Below, piece by piece: positions 1 through 8,746 of a DNA stretch of 29,355 bases. The stretch spans positions 1 through 29,355 of the forward strand of contig JAZDKM010000026.1 of NCBI GenBank assembly GCA_043803085.1, written 5' to 3'. A model generated the notes under the pieces. That model was given only the letters and a program-made list of their open reading frames with translations. It was not told where the DNA came from and did no database searches. A program made the position numbers and the translations under genes. The DNA is from JAAEQG01 sp043803085. GTDB lineage: Bacteria > Planctomycetota > Phycisphaerae > UBA1845. The stretch's first letter is position 1. Each line of letters starts with the position of its first letter.

Positions 1-143
1 CTTCCCCAGGAAACCTCAGATTTTCGGCGAGCAGGATTTTCACCTGCTTTATCGTTACTCATACCGGCATAATCACTTGATAGGCCCGCTACCACTCCTT
101 ACGGTATGGCCTGTGTCTGCCTATCAACGCTCCCCTACCGGTC

Positions 144-303
144 CAGAAGCTATCAGCTTTCAGCTATCAGCTTTCAGCTATCAGCTTTCGGCTATCCGCT
201 TTCAGCCGGAAACCTCACCCTTCCGGCGAGAGCCCGACCGACTACCGGCCCTCAGCCAGTCCTCCCTAGCTGACGGCTGATAGCTGATAGCTGATAGCTT
301 CTG
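144..303 (-). repeat. Intervening sequence in 23S helix 45, built from heptamer repeats
   Basis: About 160 nt replace the short tip of helix 45. On the minus strand the insert lies between ACCGAAGCC and GGTAGGGGAGCG, the conserved flanks of E. coli H45. The ends are perfect inverted repeats (CAGAAGCTATCAG at 144, its complement ending at 303). The arm at 148-210 is a degenerate 7-nt tandem array alternating AGCTATC and AGCTTTC, and the opposite arm (277-300) holds the complementary array. The RNA should form a long extended hairpin. H45 is a known site for 23S intervening sequences that RNase III may excise, leaving fragmented 23S; excision here is an inference. Confidence 0.85.
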
Positions 304-1243
304 AACCCCGTGGCTTCGGTATCATGCTTAGTCCCGTTCATTATCGGCGCCCCATCTCTCGATGAGTAAGCTATTACGCACTTTTTAAATGGTGGCTGCT
401 TCTAAGCCAACATCCTCGCTGTCTCAGAGAAAGGACATCCTTACGCACTGAGCATGAATTAGGGACCTTAGCCGACGGTCTGGGTTGTTTCCCTTTTGAC
501 CACGAAGGTTATCCCCCGCAGTCTAACTCCCGGGATAGTCTCTGCGGTATTCGGAGTTTGGTTGAAGGAGGTAGGCTGGTGGCCCCCTCGTTTCATTCAG
601 TCGCTCTACCCCCGCAGAGTAGTGGCCCGAGGCTAACCCTAAAGTTATTTCGGGGAGAACGAGATATCTCCAGGTTTGATTAGACTTTCACTCCTCCCCA
701 CAGCTCATCGGATAACTTTTCAACGTTAACCCGTTCGGCCCTCCGCGACCTTTTACGGTCGCTTCAGCCTGGCCATGGGTAGATCACCTGGTTTCGCGTC
801 TACGGCCTGCAACTGTGTCGCCCTCTTCAGACTCGCTTTCGCTTCGGCTCCTCTGCGGAACAGATTAACCTTGCTACAAACCGTAACTCGCCGGATCATT
901 ATGCAAAAGGCACGCGGTCACACGCGCAACTGACCCGAAGGTCACCGCGACCGTGCTCCCACTGCTTGTAAGTGCATGGTTTCAGGTTCTTTTTACTCCT
1001 CTTGTAGAGGTTCTTTTCACCGTTCAGTCGCCCTACTTGTTCACTATCGGTCGTCGAGTAGTACTTAGCCTTGGAGGGTGGGCCCCCCTGATTCACGCAG
1101 GGTTCCACGAGCCCTACGCTACTCTGGGACACCTCTCAACGGAGGGCTATCGTTTTCGGATACGAGACTGTCACTCCCTATGGTCGGCCTTTCCAGACCG
1201 TTCTCCTAACGACGCCTTTGTAACTCCTCGAGGGCCCGCAACC

Positions 1244-1359
1244 CCGAGCCAGAAACTAGAAACTAGAGCGCGGGCTTGGCCCGCTCACTAGGAACCAGAC
1301 CCGCATGCGCTCGCATGCTGTCCGGCTTCCAGACTCTAGTTCTCTAGTTTCTGGCTCGG
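1244..1359 (-). repeat. Second palindromic insert in the 23S 5' domain
   Basis: A 116-nt insert with inverted ends (CCGAGCC at 1244, GGCTCGG at 1353-1359). The arms contain a period-7 array of AGAAACT (1251-1267) and its diverged complement (1331-1352). The loop carries two smaller perfect hairpins: GCGGGC-TTG-GCCCGC near 1270-1284 and GCATGCG-CT-CGCATGC near 1303-1318. By alignment to E. coli it falls near nucleotides 275-300, in the helix 15/16 region. Whether it is excised or kept as an expansion segment cannot be told from sequence. Confidence 0.75.
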
Positions 1360-1415
1360 TTTGGGCTGATCCGCCTTCGCTCGCCGCTACTGACGGAGTC
1401 TCGGTTGATTTCCTT

Positions 1416-1451
<36 letters not shown>

Positions 1452-1917
1452 GGCCCCACACGGACTATGCATTCATCCGTGGGTGACGCCATCCGGTTGC
1501 CCGGTGACGCCCGGTTTCCCGATTCGGAGATCCCCGGATCAAAGCTCGTTTGACAACTCCCCGGGGCATATCGCAGCCTGCCACGTCCTTCATCGCCTCT
1601 CGACGCCTAGGCATCCCCCATGCACTCTTAATAGCTTGACCACATTAATGAGAGGCTGAGTACCGCCGTCGGGGTCCGAAGCTGCAAAGGCAGCCGCACA
1701 CCCACGGGCGATTCCAGCAGCCGGTCAAGCCGCTCAAGACACTTAAGAGATTCTTTGGAATGCGCGCGACGGCACCGTTCCGCCGGCCACTCCACGTTCT
1801 GAACCTTGGTAAGATACCCGCTTTCCGTTGACCCGACCGGAAATCCCACCGGACGGAACCCGTCACCGCGTTCCGACCCGCCAGGTTCCGGCGGTCAACA
1901 CCGCGTCCGCTTATTGG

Positions 1918-1931
1918 ATTGTCAAAGAGCA
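1918..1931 (-). promoter_or_regulatory. rrn boxA antitermination site
   Basis: The minus strand reads TGCTCTTTGACAAT, nearly the E. coli rrn boxA (TGCTCTTTAACAA) that recruits NusB/NusE in the leader RNA. It lies about 280 nt before the 23S 5' end and about 45 nt after the predicted start of transcription, a normal leader position. This supports an independently transcribed 23S unit. Confidence 0.85.
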
Positions 1932-1980
1932 CCCCGCCCACCGCCCGATAAGGCCTCGGGTGAAGGGCAAGAGACCCGCA

Positions 1981-2008
1981 AGCATACCACCAAACCATCC
2001 GTCGTCAA
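1981..2008 (-). promoter_or_regulatory. Predicted sigma70-like promoter of the 23S unit
   Basis: The minus strand has TTGACG (2008-2003), a 16-nt spacer and TATGCT (1986-1981). Transcription would start near 1974, placing boxA early in the leader. It is the best hexamer pair I found upstream of the 23S gene; the call rests on hexamers and context only. Confidence 0.6.
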
Positions 2009-2011
2009 TAC

Positions 2012-2857
2012 GCCCGGACCTTTTTCGATGTTTTTTCCCCCCCTGTTCCAACGAGACCACGGAGGGCATGGAGACGCCATGCCGCCCGTCCCAATTTGCA
2101 GCGTTGCACCCATCGTGTACAAGAAGAAGGCAAGAGGCAAGAGGCAAGAGGGGAAAGGCAGGCCGTACCAATTGGCAGCGTTGCACTCATCGTATACCCC
2201 CATATCTTGTGGGTAGCGAGGCGCAAAGTCCCGGGTACGGACCAACCACCCCAATCGCGGGAAATGGGTTCGTTCGGTACTGGGGCGCTCGTGATGTTCA
2301 GCATGGGTCTTCTTTCGTAACTCATGTAGCCAGCATGTTTTACGCTTATGATGTCGCCGGACTGACGCCCCGCGTAAATGGGTTCGTTTGGTAATTTCCA
2401 CGCAGCTCGCTCCGGTGCGCCCCTGTTCTCCCGCCGTCCTTTGTTGAATGGGTTTGTTTGGAAATCCTGCATTCCTGGGTTTTCCAAGCCGGATTCGGGG
2501 GCCCGTGACCGTTTCTCCGGTCCGCGCGCAGGACCCCTGTGGCCGGGCCGCGGCCGGCAAGCATCCTTGAATAGAACTTGGCGCGCGCTCAGGCTTGGGT
2601 GCAGCCAAGTGGGCGCTGAAAGAGAGGATCGTGCCGGGGGGCCCAACGGCGTGGCCAAGTCCTCCGGCAGCGTCTGGAAGCTGTGCACGGGGTATCTGTT
2701 AAGCCGCGGACTGTTAACCGGTTGGCTGCGCCACGACGGCGCGGTAAACTTCCCGACGAAACTCCTGGCCTGTTGTGGCTTGCTGGGGAAGAGAGAACGC
2801 CGCTCGGCGTTTCATCACAGCCTGTGTTCGTGAACCGGGGCATGGAGTACAACCGCT
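2012..2857. repeat. Gene-free region with degenerate dispersed repeats
   Basis: No credible gene is seen; open frames here overlap on both strands and are low-complexity. Contents: a 30-bp direct repeat (2091-2120 and 2168-2197, 27/30 identical) beginning CCAATT; between its copies a heptamer array of GGCAAGA (2129-2151); and three direct copies of AATGGGTTYGTTYGGWA at 2263-2279, 2377-2393 and 2447-2463. The stretch separates the divergent 23S promoter from the conflict module. I see no clear promoter for the gene at 2858. Confidence 0.6.
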
Positions 2858-3547
2858 ATGAAAAACGCCGTCCAGAATCAACTCGGAATCGTCGCGGCGT
2901 GCGCTGCCCTGGGGTGCACAATCGGCGGCGTTGCCTACTGGGTCACTTCCTCCGAATCTGTTGCGGCATGGATAGTCGTCGGCGGTGTGATTGGAGTCGC
3001 GGTTGGGGTGCTTTGGCCGGTTCTCCGTTCATTTGCACTTTGCCACCAAATCGCGGATTGGCGGCTCGAAGAAGTTGAGTTCCACGGACTGAAGTTTACC
3101 AGCGGGGGAGCGCAACGGCGGGTGGCGTGGCGCTTGTTCGTGGAGATCGCGACCCGGATTGCGGCACAGCCCATGCGCGATGAGGACGGGGACGACGGTG
3201 TGGCACTGAAGTCTCTTTATGACCTGTTTCAATTGGTGCGTAAGGCGGTCTCGGAAATGCAGCCGACTCCCGCTGCGACCGGCGAGACGGTGGAAACGTA
3301 TGCGCTGGACATGCTCAACAGCGACTTGCGGCCGTTCCTGGCACAATGGCATCCGGCCTGGGACGCGTATGCCAAGGGCGGTAACGCGAACTCGCAGGCG
3401 TGGCCGGAACACAACGAGTTCCGCGTGGGACTCCGGAGTATCCAGGTCACAATCGAGAGCCGGGCGCGAGGCTTGGCGCACATCGCGGGGGTCACGAATG
3501 TCGATCGGTTCTTCCCACGGCGGTCGGTCGAGGGAAAGAACCTGTGA
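2858..3547 (+). CDS. Two-TM membrane protein, putative partner of the TIR-CHAT protein
   Basis: A 229-residue protein of unknown function. Two hydrophobic helices (about 9-29 and 35-57) are separated by a short serine/glutamate loop, predicting a hairpin anchor with the remaining ~170 residues in the cytosol. The soluble part is mainly helical and contains the blocks VAWRLFVEIATRIA, SLYDLFQLVRKAV and LNSDLRPFLAQWHPAWDAY. As I recall, similar 'LRPFL-x-WHP' two-TM proteins occur in bacterial conflict-system neighbourhoods; I cannot check that here. GGAG lies 10 nt before the ATG. It is co-directional with the large TIR-CHAT gene 144 nt downstream, and no other gene lies between. Plausible roles are membrane effector, docking site or protease target; all three are inference. 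It has no gasdermin-like features. Confidence 0.8.
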   Translation: MKNAVQNQLGIVAACAALGCTIGGVAYWVTSSESVAAWIVVGGVIGVAVGVLWPVLRSFALCHQIADWRLEEVEFHGLKFTSGGAQRRVAWRLFVEIATRIAAQPMRDEDGDDGVALKSLYDLFQLVRKAVSEMQPTPAATGETVETYALDMLNSDLRPFLAQWHPAWDAYAKGGNANSQAWPEHNEFRVGLRSIQVTIESRARGLAHIAGVTNVDRFFPRRSVEGKNL

Positions 3548-3691
3548 AGGCGATGATCAGCGCCGGGCAAGTCCAACAGGCGCCACGTTGCTCCTTGATC
3601 GGGATCACGCGATGCGCTTCGATCGGCTGCATGCGACTCGCCGGTGGAGGCTCGGAAGCTCCCCGGTTGAGGCGATGGCATTGAGGCAGGT

Positions 3692-6600
3692 ATGAACAAA
3701 CTCTTCATCTCCCACAGCTCGCAGGACGACGCCTTCGTACGCGAACTCCGCGCGGCGCTCGAGCTTCACGGGCAGGGCGGTTGGATCGATTCGCGCGAGC
3801 TGCGCGGCGGCGATCCGCTCTGGTCGGAGATTCAGAAAGCCATCGAGAACGCGTCGGCCTATGCCGTCGTGGTCAGCACTGCTGCGTTGCAGTCAAAATG
3901 GGTCGGCAAGGAACTCCGGCACGCGCTCAAACTGCAGAAGAAACGCGGCAGGGATAAGTTCCCCGTCATCCCGCTCTCGCTGGATAGCACCAAGCTCGGC
4001 GTGCTGGAGGAATTCTTTGGCGAAGAATCGCTCTACATCCCGGTGAGCACCGCCGCGGGCGGGATCGAGGCGGCGCTGAACGCGATTCTCGTCGCCCTGG
4101 GGAAGAGGCTCCCGGCCGACATTGCTCCCACTGCGCAGCCGGAGACCGAGCCGCTGGAAGAACTCGTCCTCGAACTCACCGACTTGAAGTTCCATGAGCA
4201 GGACGGCGTGCGCCGCGCATCGGCTCATGCCCGGGTCGTCTATGAGCCCGCCACACCGGGACAGCGTGAAGTTGCCAGCGCGCAGAGCTGGCGATTCGTC
4301 GCACCGCTCGGTCCAATCGAGGCGGAGGAACTGCGCTGGTATCTGGAGAAGTACGCCGTCTGGCCGAGCGAGTATTTCCGGGACCGCGCGCGCAAGGTCG
4401 AGGAGAGCCTCGTGAAATGGGGACGACTTTTGCACGAAGCGGCTCTGCCCGGTGCTCACACGGCGAACGTGATGAACGCCTGGGCGCGGATCGACGATCA
4501 TGCCGGCCGCCGTTTGTCCGTTCACGTGGACGCGGCGCTCGAAGCAGGGGCGCCCGCCGCCGACGTAGCGACCGCCCGCGAAGCCGCCACGCTCCTGCTC
4601 GGTCTGCCGTGGGAACTTCTCCACGACGGCGACAGCTTCCTTTTCCAGGGCGCGGAGCCCACGCGTGTCCGTCGCCGCCTGCCGAATACGAAAGTGCTCG
4701 ACGTGCCGGTGGTCGCCACGCCCATCCGCATCCTGCTCGTCACTGCCCGCCCGGAGGACGACGCCTGCGGTTACATCGATCACCGCGCGAGCGCGCTGCC
4801 GCTGGTCGAGGCGATGGAGGCGCTAGGCGGCCTCGTCCACATCCGCGTGCTCAGCCCGCCCACGCTGGCCGCCCTGCGCGAGGAACTGGACCGCGCCCGG
4901 CGCGCCCGCGAGCCGTATCACGTCGTCCACTTCGATGGCCACGGCGTCTATGACCGCCATGTCGGCCTTGGCGGGCTTTGCTTCGAGGACCCGCAGGACA
5001 CCAGCAAGCTCGACCAGCGCCGGCACGTCACCGTCTTCACCGACGAACTCGGGCCGCTGCTGCGCGATCACCGCATCCCGCTCGTCTTCCTCGAAGCCTG
5101 CCAGACCGCTCAGGCCGAGAAGGCGTCCGAGTCGGTCGCGTCCGAGCTGCTGAAGGTGGGCGTGGCCTCCGTCGTGGCCATGAGCCACGGCGTGCTCGTC
5201 GAGACCGCGCGCCGGTTCGTCGAGGCGTTCTACGCCGCGCTCGCCCGCGGCGCCCGCGTAGGCGATGCCATGCTCGAAGGCCAGCGGAAGCTGAACGACG
5301 ACAAGTCCCGCGGCCGCGTTTTCGGCGTGGATGAACTGAAGCTTCACGACTGGTTCGTGCCCGTGCTCTTCCAGGAAAAGGACGACCCGCAGCTCTTTCG
5401 CACGACGCCCGAGCGGCAGACGCAGGAGGACTTGAAGGCCGCGCTCAACGCGCGCCTCGGCGAGCTACCCGCGGAGCCGGAGACCGGCTTCATCGGGCGC
5501 AGCCGCGAACTGCTCGCCCTGCAGCGGTTGCTGCGCCACGAACGCTACGCCGTGGTGCGCGGCCAGGGCGGGGAAGGCAAGACCGCGCTCGCCGCCGAGT
5601 TCGCCCGCTGGATGGTCCGCTCCCACCAGATTCGCCGCGCCGCGTTCGTCTCCGTCGAGACGCACAGCAACGTCGCCGCGGTGCTCGACGCCATCGGCCG
5701 CCAGCTCGTGCCGGATTACTCCGTCGCCACGTTTGACGACTTGGAGAGAGCCATCCAGCCCGTCGAGCGCGCCCTCATCGAGCAGTCCACGCTGCTGGTG
5801 GTGGACAATATGGAGAGCATCCTCCTGCCGCCCTACCTCGAGACGCCGGAAGCTCTGTCCGAGGAAGCGCGCCGCGAACTGGATGCGATTCTCAAACTCT
5901 GCGCGCGGCTCAATGCGAAGGGCGAGACGCGCCTCGTTTTCACCAGCCGCGAGGCGTTGCCCGCGCCGTTCGCTGCCGAACGGCACCGGCGCGAGCTGCC
6001 CGAGCTCGCCCGCGAGGACGCCGTGAAGCTCGTGGAGCGCGTGCTCAACCAGGAGGCCGCCGGCGCCGGCGAAGCCGCCGATGCCGGGCGCGAGGCGATC
6101 GAGCAACTCGTCGATGCCGTCCACGGCCACGCCCGCACGCTGGCGCTGCTGGCCCCGGCGCTGCGCAGCCGCGGCGTGGAGGCGACCCGCGCATCGCTGG
6201 TCGAGCTGATGGCGGAGATGGAGCGGAAGTTCCCCGGCAGCCGGGAGAAATCGGTCTTTGCCAGCGTCGAACTTTCCCTGCGCCGCATGTCGCCCGCGAA
6301 TCGGGACAAGGCGCGCGTGCTCGGCGTGTTTCACGGCGGCGTCGATCTGGAGGCGTTCCGAGTGATGATGGAGTGGGAAGAGCCGGACGTGGCCTCGCTG
6401 GCGGTCGACTTGATCGGGACGGGGCTGGCGACGCCCAATCGCTACAACCATCTCACGCTCAATCCCGCGCTTTGCCCCTACGTGCGCGGGCAGATGGACG
6501 CCGCGGAACGCGAGGCGCTGACGGCCCGTTGGGGCGAGGCGATGCGCGGGTATGCCAAGTTTCTCGTGCAGCAGCAGAGCCAGAACACCGAGATGGCGGC

Positions 6601-8065
6601 GACACTGACGGCGCTGGAGCTGCCGAACCTGTTTGCGCTGCTCGAGCAGGTGCAGCGCGCGGGCGATGCGGAGGCGACGATTGGACTGGCCACTTCGCTG
6701 TTCACCTTGCTGCAAATGGCCGGCAAGCCGCGCCTGCTCGAACGCGTGGGCCAGGTGCGCGACGCCGCCGCGGCGGCGCTGGGCGAGACGTGGAATCACG
6801 CGCGATTCCAGGCGCAGCAGACCCGGATCGAGCAGCAGCTTGCCGGCGGGCGCTTGCGGGAGGCGTTCGACGGCGCCCAGCAGTTGCTCCAGCGCGCCCG
6901 GGCGGCGGGCGAAAAGGCGTATCCGCATGCCGATTACGATCTGGCGGGTGCTTGTTTCCTACTGGCCCGGGTGCTGAGCACTGCCGGTGGATCGGAACAG
7001 GCCTTGCCGCTCTTGGAGGAGGCGCGGAAACGATTCGAGGCCATCGAGCAGGACCGGTCCGGTTGCGGCGCGGAGGGGATGGCGTCCGTCTGCTTCGCGG
7101 AACGAGGCGACTGTCTTCTCTCCTTGGGCCGGCTCGACGAAGCGGCTTCCGCTTACGAAGAGAGTATCCGCCGCGCGGAGAAACTCAGAGACGAGCGGCA
7201 GGTCGCCGTGGGAAAAGGCCAGCTTGGGACCGTCCGCATGCTGCAACGCCGCTACCAGGAGGCGCTGAAGGCTTATGAAGACGCGCGCGAGCGGTTCGCG
7301 AAGCTGGACGAACCGGGCACCGTCGCCGTGAGCTGGCATCAGACCGGCAATGTGTATCAGGAGGCGGGACAGCCGGAAGCGGCGGAGGATGCCTACCGGA
7401 AATCGCTCGCCATCAAGGTGCGGCTCGGAAATGTCGCCGGGCAGGCGAGCACACTGAATCAACTCGGGATCTTGTACGACGACAATCTGGGTCGCACCGA
7501 GGAAGCCGCGGCCTTCCTCAGCCAGGCGGCGGACAAGTATTCCGAAATTCGCGACGCTGCTAGCGAAGGGAGGGCAAGAAACAATCTCGTCATTCGTTTG
7601 AGAAAGCTCCGCCGCCTGGACGAAGCGCGGCAGGAAATCCGCTGGGCGATCGAAGGCGGAGAGCAGTTCGGCCACGCGTCTCAGCCGTGGAAGTCTTGGG
7701 CAGTTCTCGCCGACATCGAGACGGACGCGGGAAACCCCACCGCCGCCGCGGAGGCGAGACGAAAGGCCATCGCAGGCTACCTGGCCTACCGGCGCGACGG
7801 CGGCGAGAACCACTCCCGCTCGGGCCGGCTCGTGTTCGAGATAACCGAAGAACTTCGCGCGGGCGGCCCCGCTGCGGCTGCGTCGTTCCTCCAGCAACTC
7901 GCCGCCAATCCCGACGCGACCGGGCCCATTCGTACCTTCATCCTAGCCCTCCAAGCCATCGTTGCCGGCAGCCGCGACCGCACCCTCGCCGACGCTCCGG
8001 ATTTGGACCACACGACGGCCGCCGAAATCCTCTTCCTGATCGAAACGCTGGAAAAGCCCCGGTAG
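3692..8065 (+). CDS. TIR-CHAT-STAND NTPase-TPR multidomain protein
   Basis: A 1457-residue cytosolic signalling/defence-type protein. Residues 1-135 form a TIR domain (KLFISHSSQDD start, box-2-like RGGDPLW, and SKWVGKEL with Glu74 at the position of the catalytic Glu of TIR NADases). A linker and helical region lead to a CHAT domain (about 340-560), a caspase-like protease fold, with His417 in HFDGHG and Cys470 in LEACQT: the dyad is present. Residues 600-850 are a STAND/NB-ARC-like P-loop ATPase: Walker A GQGGEGKT (624-631), Walker B LLVVDN (Asp705) and an LVFTSR sensor motif (748-753). A winged-helix-like region follows, then TPR-like repeats from about 1080 to 1365 that probably sense the trigger. 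Such proteins are typically inactive monomers that oligomerise on ligand binding. The start ATG directly precedes the TIR beta-A strand. No frameshift or stop is seen; base composition is strongly GC. Confidence 0.93.
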   Translation: MNKLFISHSSQDDAFVRELRAALELHGQGGWIDSRELRGGDPLWSEIQKAIENASAYAVVVSTAALQSKWVGKELRHALKLQKKRGRDKFPVIPLSLDSTKLGVLEEFFGEESLYIPVSTAAGGIEAALNAILVALGKRLPADIAPTAQPETEPLEELVLELTDLKFHEQDGVRRASAHARVVYEPATPGQREVASAQSWRFVAPLGPIEAEELRWYLEKYAVWPSEYFRDRARKVEESLVKWGRLLHEAALPGAHTANVMNAWARIDDHAGRRLSVHVDAALEAGAPAADVATAREAATLLLGLPWELLHDGDSFLFQGAEPTRVRRRLPNTKVLDVPVVATPIRILLVTARPEDDACGYIDHRASALPLVEAMEALGGLVHIRVLSPPTLAALREELDRARRAREPYHVVHFDGHGVYDRHVGLGGLCFEDPQDTSKLDQRRHVTVFTDELGPLLRDHRIPLVFLEACQTAQAEKASESVASELLKVGVASVVAMSHGVLVETARRFVEAFYAALARGARVGDAMLEGQRKLNDDKSRGRVFGVDELKLHDWFVPVLFQEKDDPQLFRTTPERQTQEDLKAALNARLGELPAEPETGFIGRSRELLALQRLLRHERYAVVRGQGGEGKTALAAEFARWMVRSHQIRRAAFVSVETHSNVAAVLDAIGRQLVPDYSVATFDDLERAIQPVERALIEQSTLLVVDNMESILLPPYLETPEALSEEARRELDAILKLCARLNAKGETRLVFTSREALPAPFAAERHRRELPELAREDAVKLVERVLNQEAAGAGEAADAGREAIEQLVDAVHGHARTLALLAPALRSRGVEATRASLVELMAEMERKFPGSREKSVFASVELSLRRMSPANRDKARVLGVFHGGVDLEAFRVMMEWEEPDVASLAVDLIGTGLATPNRYNHLTLNPALCPYVRGQMDAAEREALTARWGEAMRGYAKFLVQQQSQNTEMAATLTALELPNLFALLEQVQRAGDAEATIGLATSLFTLLQMAGKPRLLERVGQVRDAAAAALGETWNHARFQAQQTRIEQQLAGGRLREAFDGAQQLLQRARAAGEKAYPHADYDLAGACFLLARVLSTAGGSEQALPLLEEARKRFEAIEQDRSGCGAEGMASVCFAERGDCLLSLGRLDEAASAYEESIRRAEKLRDERQVAVGKGQLGTVRMLQRRYQEALKAYEDARERFAKLDEPGTVAVSWHQTGNVYQEAGQPEAAEDAYRKSLAIKVRLGNVAGQASTLNQLGILYDDNLGRTEEAAAFLSQAADKYSEIRDAASEGRARNNLVIRLRKLRRLDEARQEIRWAIEGGEQFGHASQPWKSWAVLADIETDAGNPTAAAEARRKAIAGYLAYRRDGGENHSRSGRLVFEITEELRAGGPAAAASFLQQLAANPDATGPIRTFILALQAIVAGSRDRTLADAPDLDHTTAAEILFLIETLEKPR

Positions 8066-8251
8066 GGCAAGATTCGCCGTGAAGGCCAGGCGGGTCTTGA
8101 GATTCCTCGACGAACACTTGCAGGCGTCGAATGGGTTCGAGGCGTGCTCGCTGGGCCAAAGCCCAAGCAATCTGCTGACTAGTGTGGTTGGTCATGTTGA
8201 TCGCATCTTATCCGAACCGCGACCGTGAGGGAGCGAACAGTGTTCGACTCA

Positions 8252-8323
8252 GCAGGGCCGCTTCCTGACGGGCGCGGTTCGGATCACGCAGGGCCGCTTC
8301 CTGCCGGGCGCGGTTCGGATCAC
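8252..8323. repeat. 36-bp tandem direct repeat, two units
   Basis: Units at 8252-8287 and 8288-8323 differ at one base (CTGACGG versus CTGCCGG). Each starts GCAGGGCCGCTTCCTG and ends GTTCGGATCAC. No gene overlaps it. The surrounding 8066-8465 stretch shows no other supported feature. Confidence 0.9.
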
Positions 8324-8465
8324 GGAAGATGCACCAATTCTGACCAACGACGCTAGCCGGCCGGCCGTAGACGAGAGAAACCGAGAGCGCGCGGACCGAA
8401 AGGACGACCAACCCGGCAGGCCGACGCCTGAGCGGCCTGGAAACGCGCTCTCCGGTGGCCGGTGG

Positions 8466-8697
8466 GCTTCAAAGCGCGGGGGGCACGGAACATGGCCGCG
8501 CTACGCTCGGCCATGCCACCCGTCGCCTGCCTACTGGCAGGCAGGCTTGGTCATGCCACCCGACGCTTGGCCATGCCATCCGCCGATGCACGCAACATGC
8601 CGGCGCGTCGCTGAAGCGACGCTTGGGCATGCCACCCGCCGCTTCAAAGCGCGGGCGGCACGGAACATGGCCGCGCTACGCTCGGCCATGCCACCCG
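8466..8697. repeat. 57-bp direct repeat pair with related shorter copies
   Basis: Two 57-bp copies (8466-8522 and 8641-8697) match at 56 positions; they begin GCTTCAAAGCGCGGG and end CGGCCATGCCACCCG. Between them, the tail motif (CATGCCA followed by CCCG or TCCG) recurs several times after short GC-rich variants, suggesting an eroding cluster. It lies just past the 3' end of rnpB and codes for nothing credible. Confidence 0.85.
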
Positions 8698-8746
8698 CCG
8701 CAAAGCGTCGGATGAAGGGCGTTTTCCCCTTTTCACGCGAATACAA

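Noticed and set aside
2091..2463. CRISPR-like repeats
   Set aside because: Repeats are few, unevenly spaced and not separated by equal-length unique spacers; no cas gene is nearby.
2858..3547. The protein next to the CHAT protease as a bacterial gasdermin
   Set aside because: It has two N-terminal membrane helices and helical WHP-containing blocks; it lacks the gasdermin beta-rich pore domain and a short C-terminal inhibitory tail.
3219..3695. Plus-strand frame spanning the gap before the TIR-CHAT gene
   Set aside because: It overlaps the two-TM gene in another frame and is Arg/Ser-rich without any fold signal.
5465..6928. Long antisense frame (487 codons) opposite the STAND gene
   Set aside because: High GC keeps the complement open; its composition is Arg/His/Leu-rich with no domain, whereas the plus strand has P-loop and TPR motifs.
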